A stretch of 64,000 nt of DNA, from contig NC_053493.1 in the NCBI RefSeq assembly GCF_905171775.1, forward strand, positions 247,038,438 through 247,102,437, in the 5' to 3' direction. The position numbers were made by a program, and so were the translations under genes. Positions 62,866 to 64,000 of the stretch are shown here, in pieces; the first letter of the stretch is position 1, and each line of letters starts with the position of its first letter. This DNA comes from Rana temporaria (Eukaryota > Chordata > Amphibia > Anura > Ranidae). A model generated the notes under the pieces. The model had not been told where the DNA came from, did not search any database, and saw only the letters and a list, made by a program, of their open reading frames with translations.

Positions 62866-63845
62866 GCTTGCATGACTGCTGAGAAATTGTCCTGTAATGC
62901 AGAAACCAAAACTTCTATCTGTGTGGCCATCTCATAGCAAATTACGCTGGCTGGGTTTTCCATTGTGTCTGGTGAGCAGGTTGTATCTCTTGCATGGCAG
63001 GAGGAAGCAAGGCTTCTCTCCCTAGTCATAGTCTGGTGTGGGTTCCCCGTGGCAGAGAGTCCAAACAGCAGAGTTCCACGGTCAAAGGCCTTCTCCCTGC
63101 ACCATCTTGGACAGCACTGGATTTTCTAATTTGTATATTGTATGTTTCACCTGTGGTGCTTGTATTGGTCCAGCAGCACACCAACACCTTTTTAGCCATT
63201 GTGCTACATGCTGGGTGTTTGGTGTGCTCCTGCACCTTTAAGGAGGGGTGGCTCCCCTTCAGTCCACCTGCCCTCATCTCTCCATTAGAATGCGTGTGCC
63301 TCCACTGTGGGGACGCTCATTGTTTAGTGTTAGGACCACAGATTACAGGGTGCCTTGGTGAGGCTCTGTGGCTCATGCATGCGTTTGCAAATGCGTGCGG
63401 ACAAAACCCCTGTTTTTAACGCATACTGTTAGACAGGTTAATTGGTTGTTCTGCGAGCTGGTCAGTAAGTAGGCTTGGTTTTTCCCTGGGCATTTCCCAG
63501 GTTTTGTTGTTAAATACATAAAACCTGGCCTGTTAGTGGGTCCTGGCGTATGTAGGGTATGGCAGCCATGGCAAGTGCCATGGGCGCCATATGAAGGGGG
63601 CGCTGATGAGTGGCTGGGCAGCAAGGCACTTACCAGGGTCTGAGGGTCTCTTCTTCCCTCCTCCCAAGCATAGGCAGGATCTCCTTTTTAGAATCTTTGC
63701 TAATGGACAATGGCAGCGCTATCCCTGCTGCGTTCAGCCACAGCCCTCCCCTCCTCTCCCATTCCATATGGTCGTATTGGTAGCACACAAAGAAGAAGGA
63801 GGAACATTAGTTTCTCCCTCTCCTCTGTGAAAACTGAGGCCTTAA
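62866..63845. other. Unclassified; contains a small hAT MITE fragment
   Basis: 63524-63543 repeats part of the element at 61438. ATGGCAGCCATGGCAAGTGC and CATGGGCGCCATATGAAGGG (63555-63600) are palindrome-rich. No gene is recognised; the longest plus frame (62994-63419) has no known domain. Confidence 0.4.
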
Positions 63846-64000
63846 AGGGGTTGTAAAGGTAAAAAAAAAAAAAAATCCTAAATAGCTTCCTTTACTTAGT
63901 GCAGTCCTCCTTCACTTACCTCATCCTTCGATTTTACTTTTAAATGTCCTTATTTCTTCTGAGAAATCCTCACTTCCTGTTCTTCTGTCTGTAACTCCAC
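63846..64000. repeat. TTAA-type repeat cut by the window end
   Basis: TTAA at 63842-63845 is followed by AGGGGTTGTAAAGGT, a poly-A run and AGTCCTCCTTCACTTACCTC. The last 40 bases are the reverse complement of 3625-3662. The right half lies outside the window. Confidence 0.72.

Overview
The window reads as nuclear DNA of an amphibian, most likely an anuran frog. It has vertebrate-style exons with GT/AG borders, a very large intron, abundant Tc1/mariner relics of the Sleeping Beauty/Frog Prince type, L2, L1/Tx1 and CR1/Rex1-like LINEs, a chromodomain Gypsy retrotransposon and many palindromic non-autonomous DNA transposons. The species is inference; no species-specific marker was recognised. 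There are no bacterial-style operons, rRNA genes or CRISPR arrays.

Host gene. Two plus-strand exons, 14947-15096 and 35453-35673, encode the C-terminal part of an enoyl-CoA hydratase/isomerase (crotonase) family protein. Their phases fit (one base left over, then two), so they are probably consecutive and separated by a 20.4 kb intron packed with transposons. Earlier exons were not found and probably lie to the left of the window. No second host gene was recognised downstream.

Layout. 1-1.3 kb: a Tc1 element with an apparently intact 340-residue transposase, cut by the window edge. 2-6 kb: decayed retroelement pieces (an unidentified gag-like frame, a Gypsy-type pol fragment, an L1-like fragment). 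7.4-8.4 kb: a hAT-type element interrupted by a second element. 9-11.3 kb: two minus-strand Tc1 relics, each interrupted by a palindromic MITE. 11.4-14 kb: palindromic MITEs and a tRNA-like SINE split by a TTAA-type element. 15.1-35.5 kb (intron): Tc1 relics, L2, L1 and CR1-type LINEs and several MITE families, partly nested. 36-44 kb: TTAA-type repeats, a hAT-type element with a 317-bp palindrome and a solo LTR. 44.8-50.4 kb: a Gypsy chromovirus with two LTRs, an AGTAT target duplication and degraded gag-pol. 51-58 kb: MITEs, minisatellites and a nearly intact minus-strand Tc1. 60-64 kb: three hAT-type elements (one nested in another) with 8-bp target duplications, and a long imperfect inverted repeat.

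The strongest pattern is a family of eight MITEs with tips close to GGCCTCGTACACACGACC. They differ in their inner arms, share a GAACWTGTTC core in four copies, and sit inside four separate Tc1 relics, so a relative order of insertion can be read. I saw no convincing new cellular system; the novelty is in transposon structure. All calls come from reading the sequence; no database search was run.
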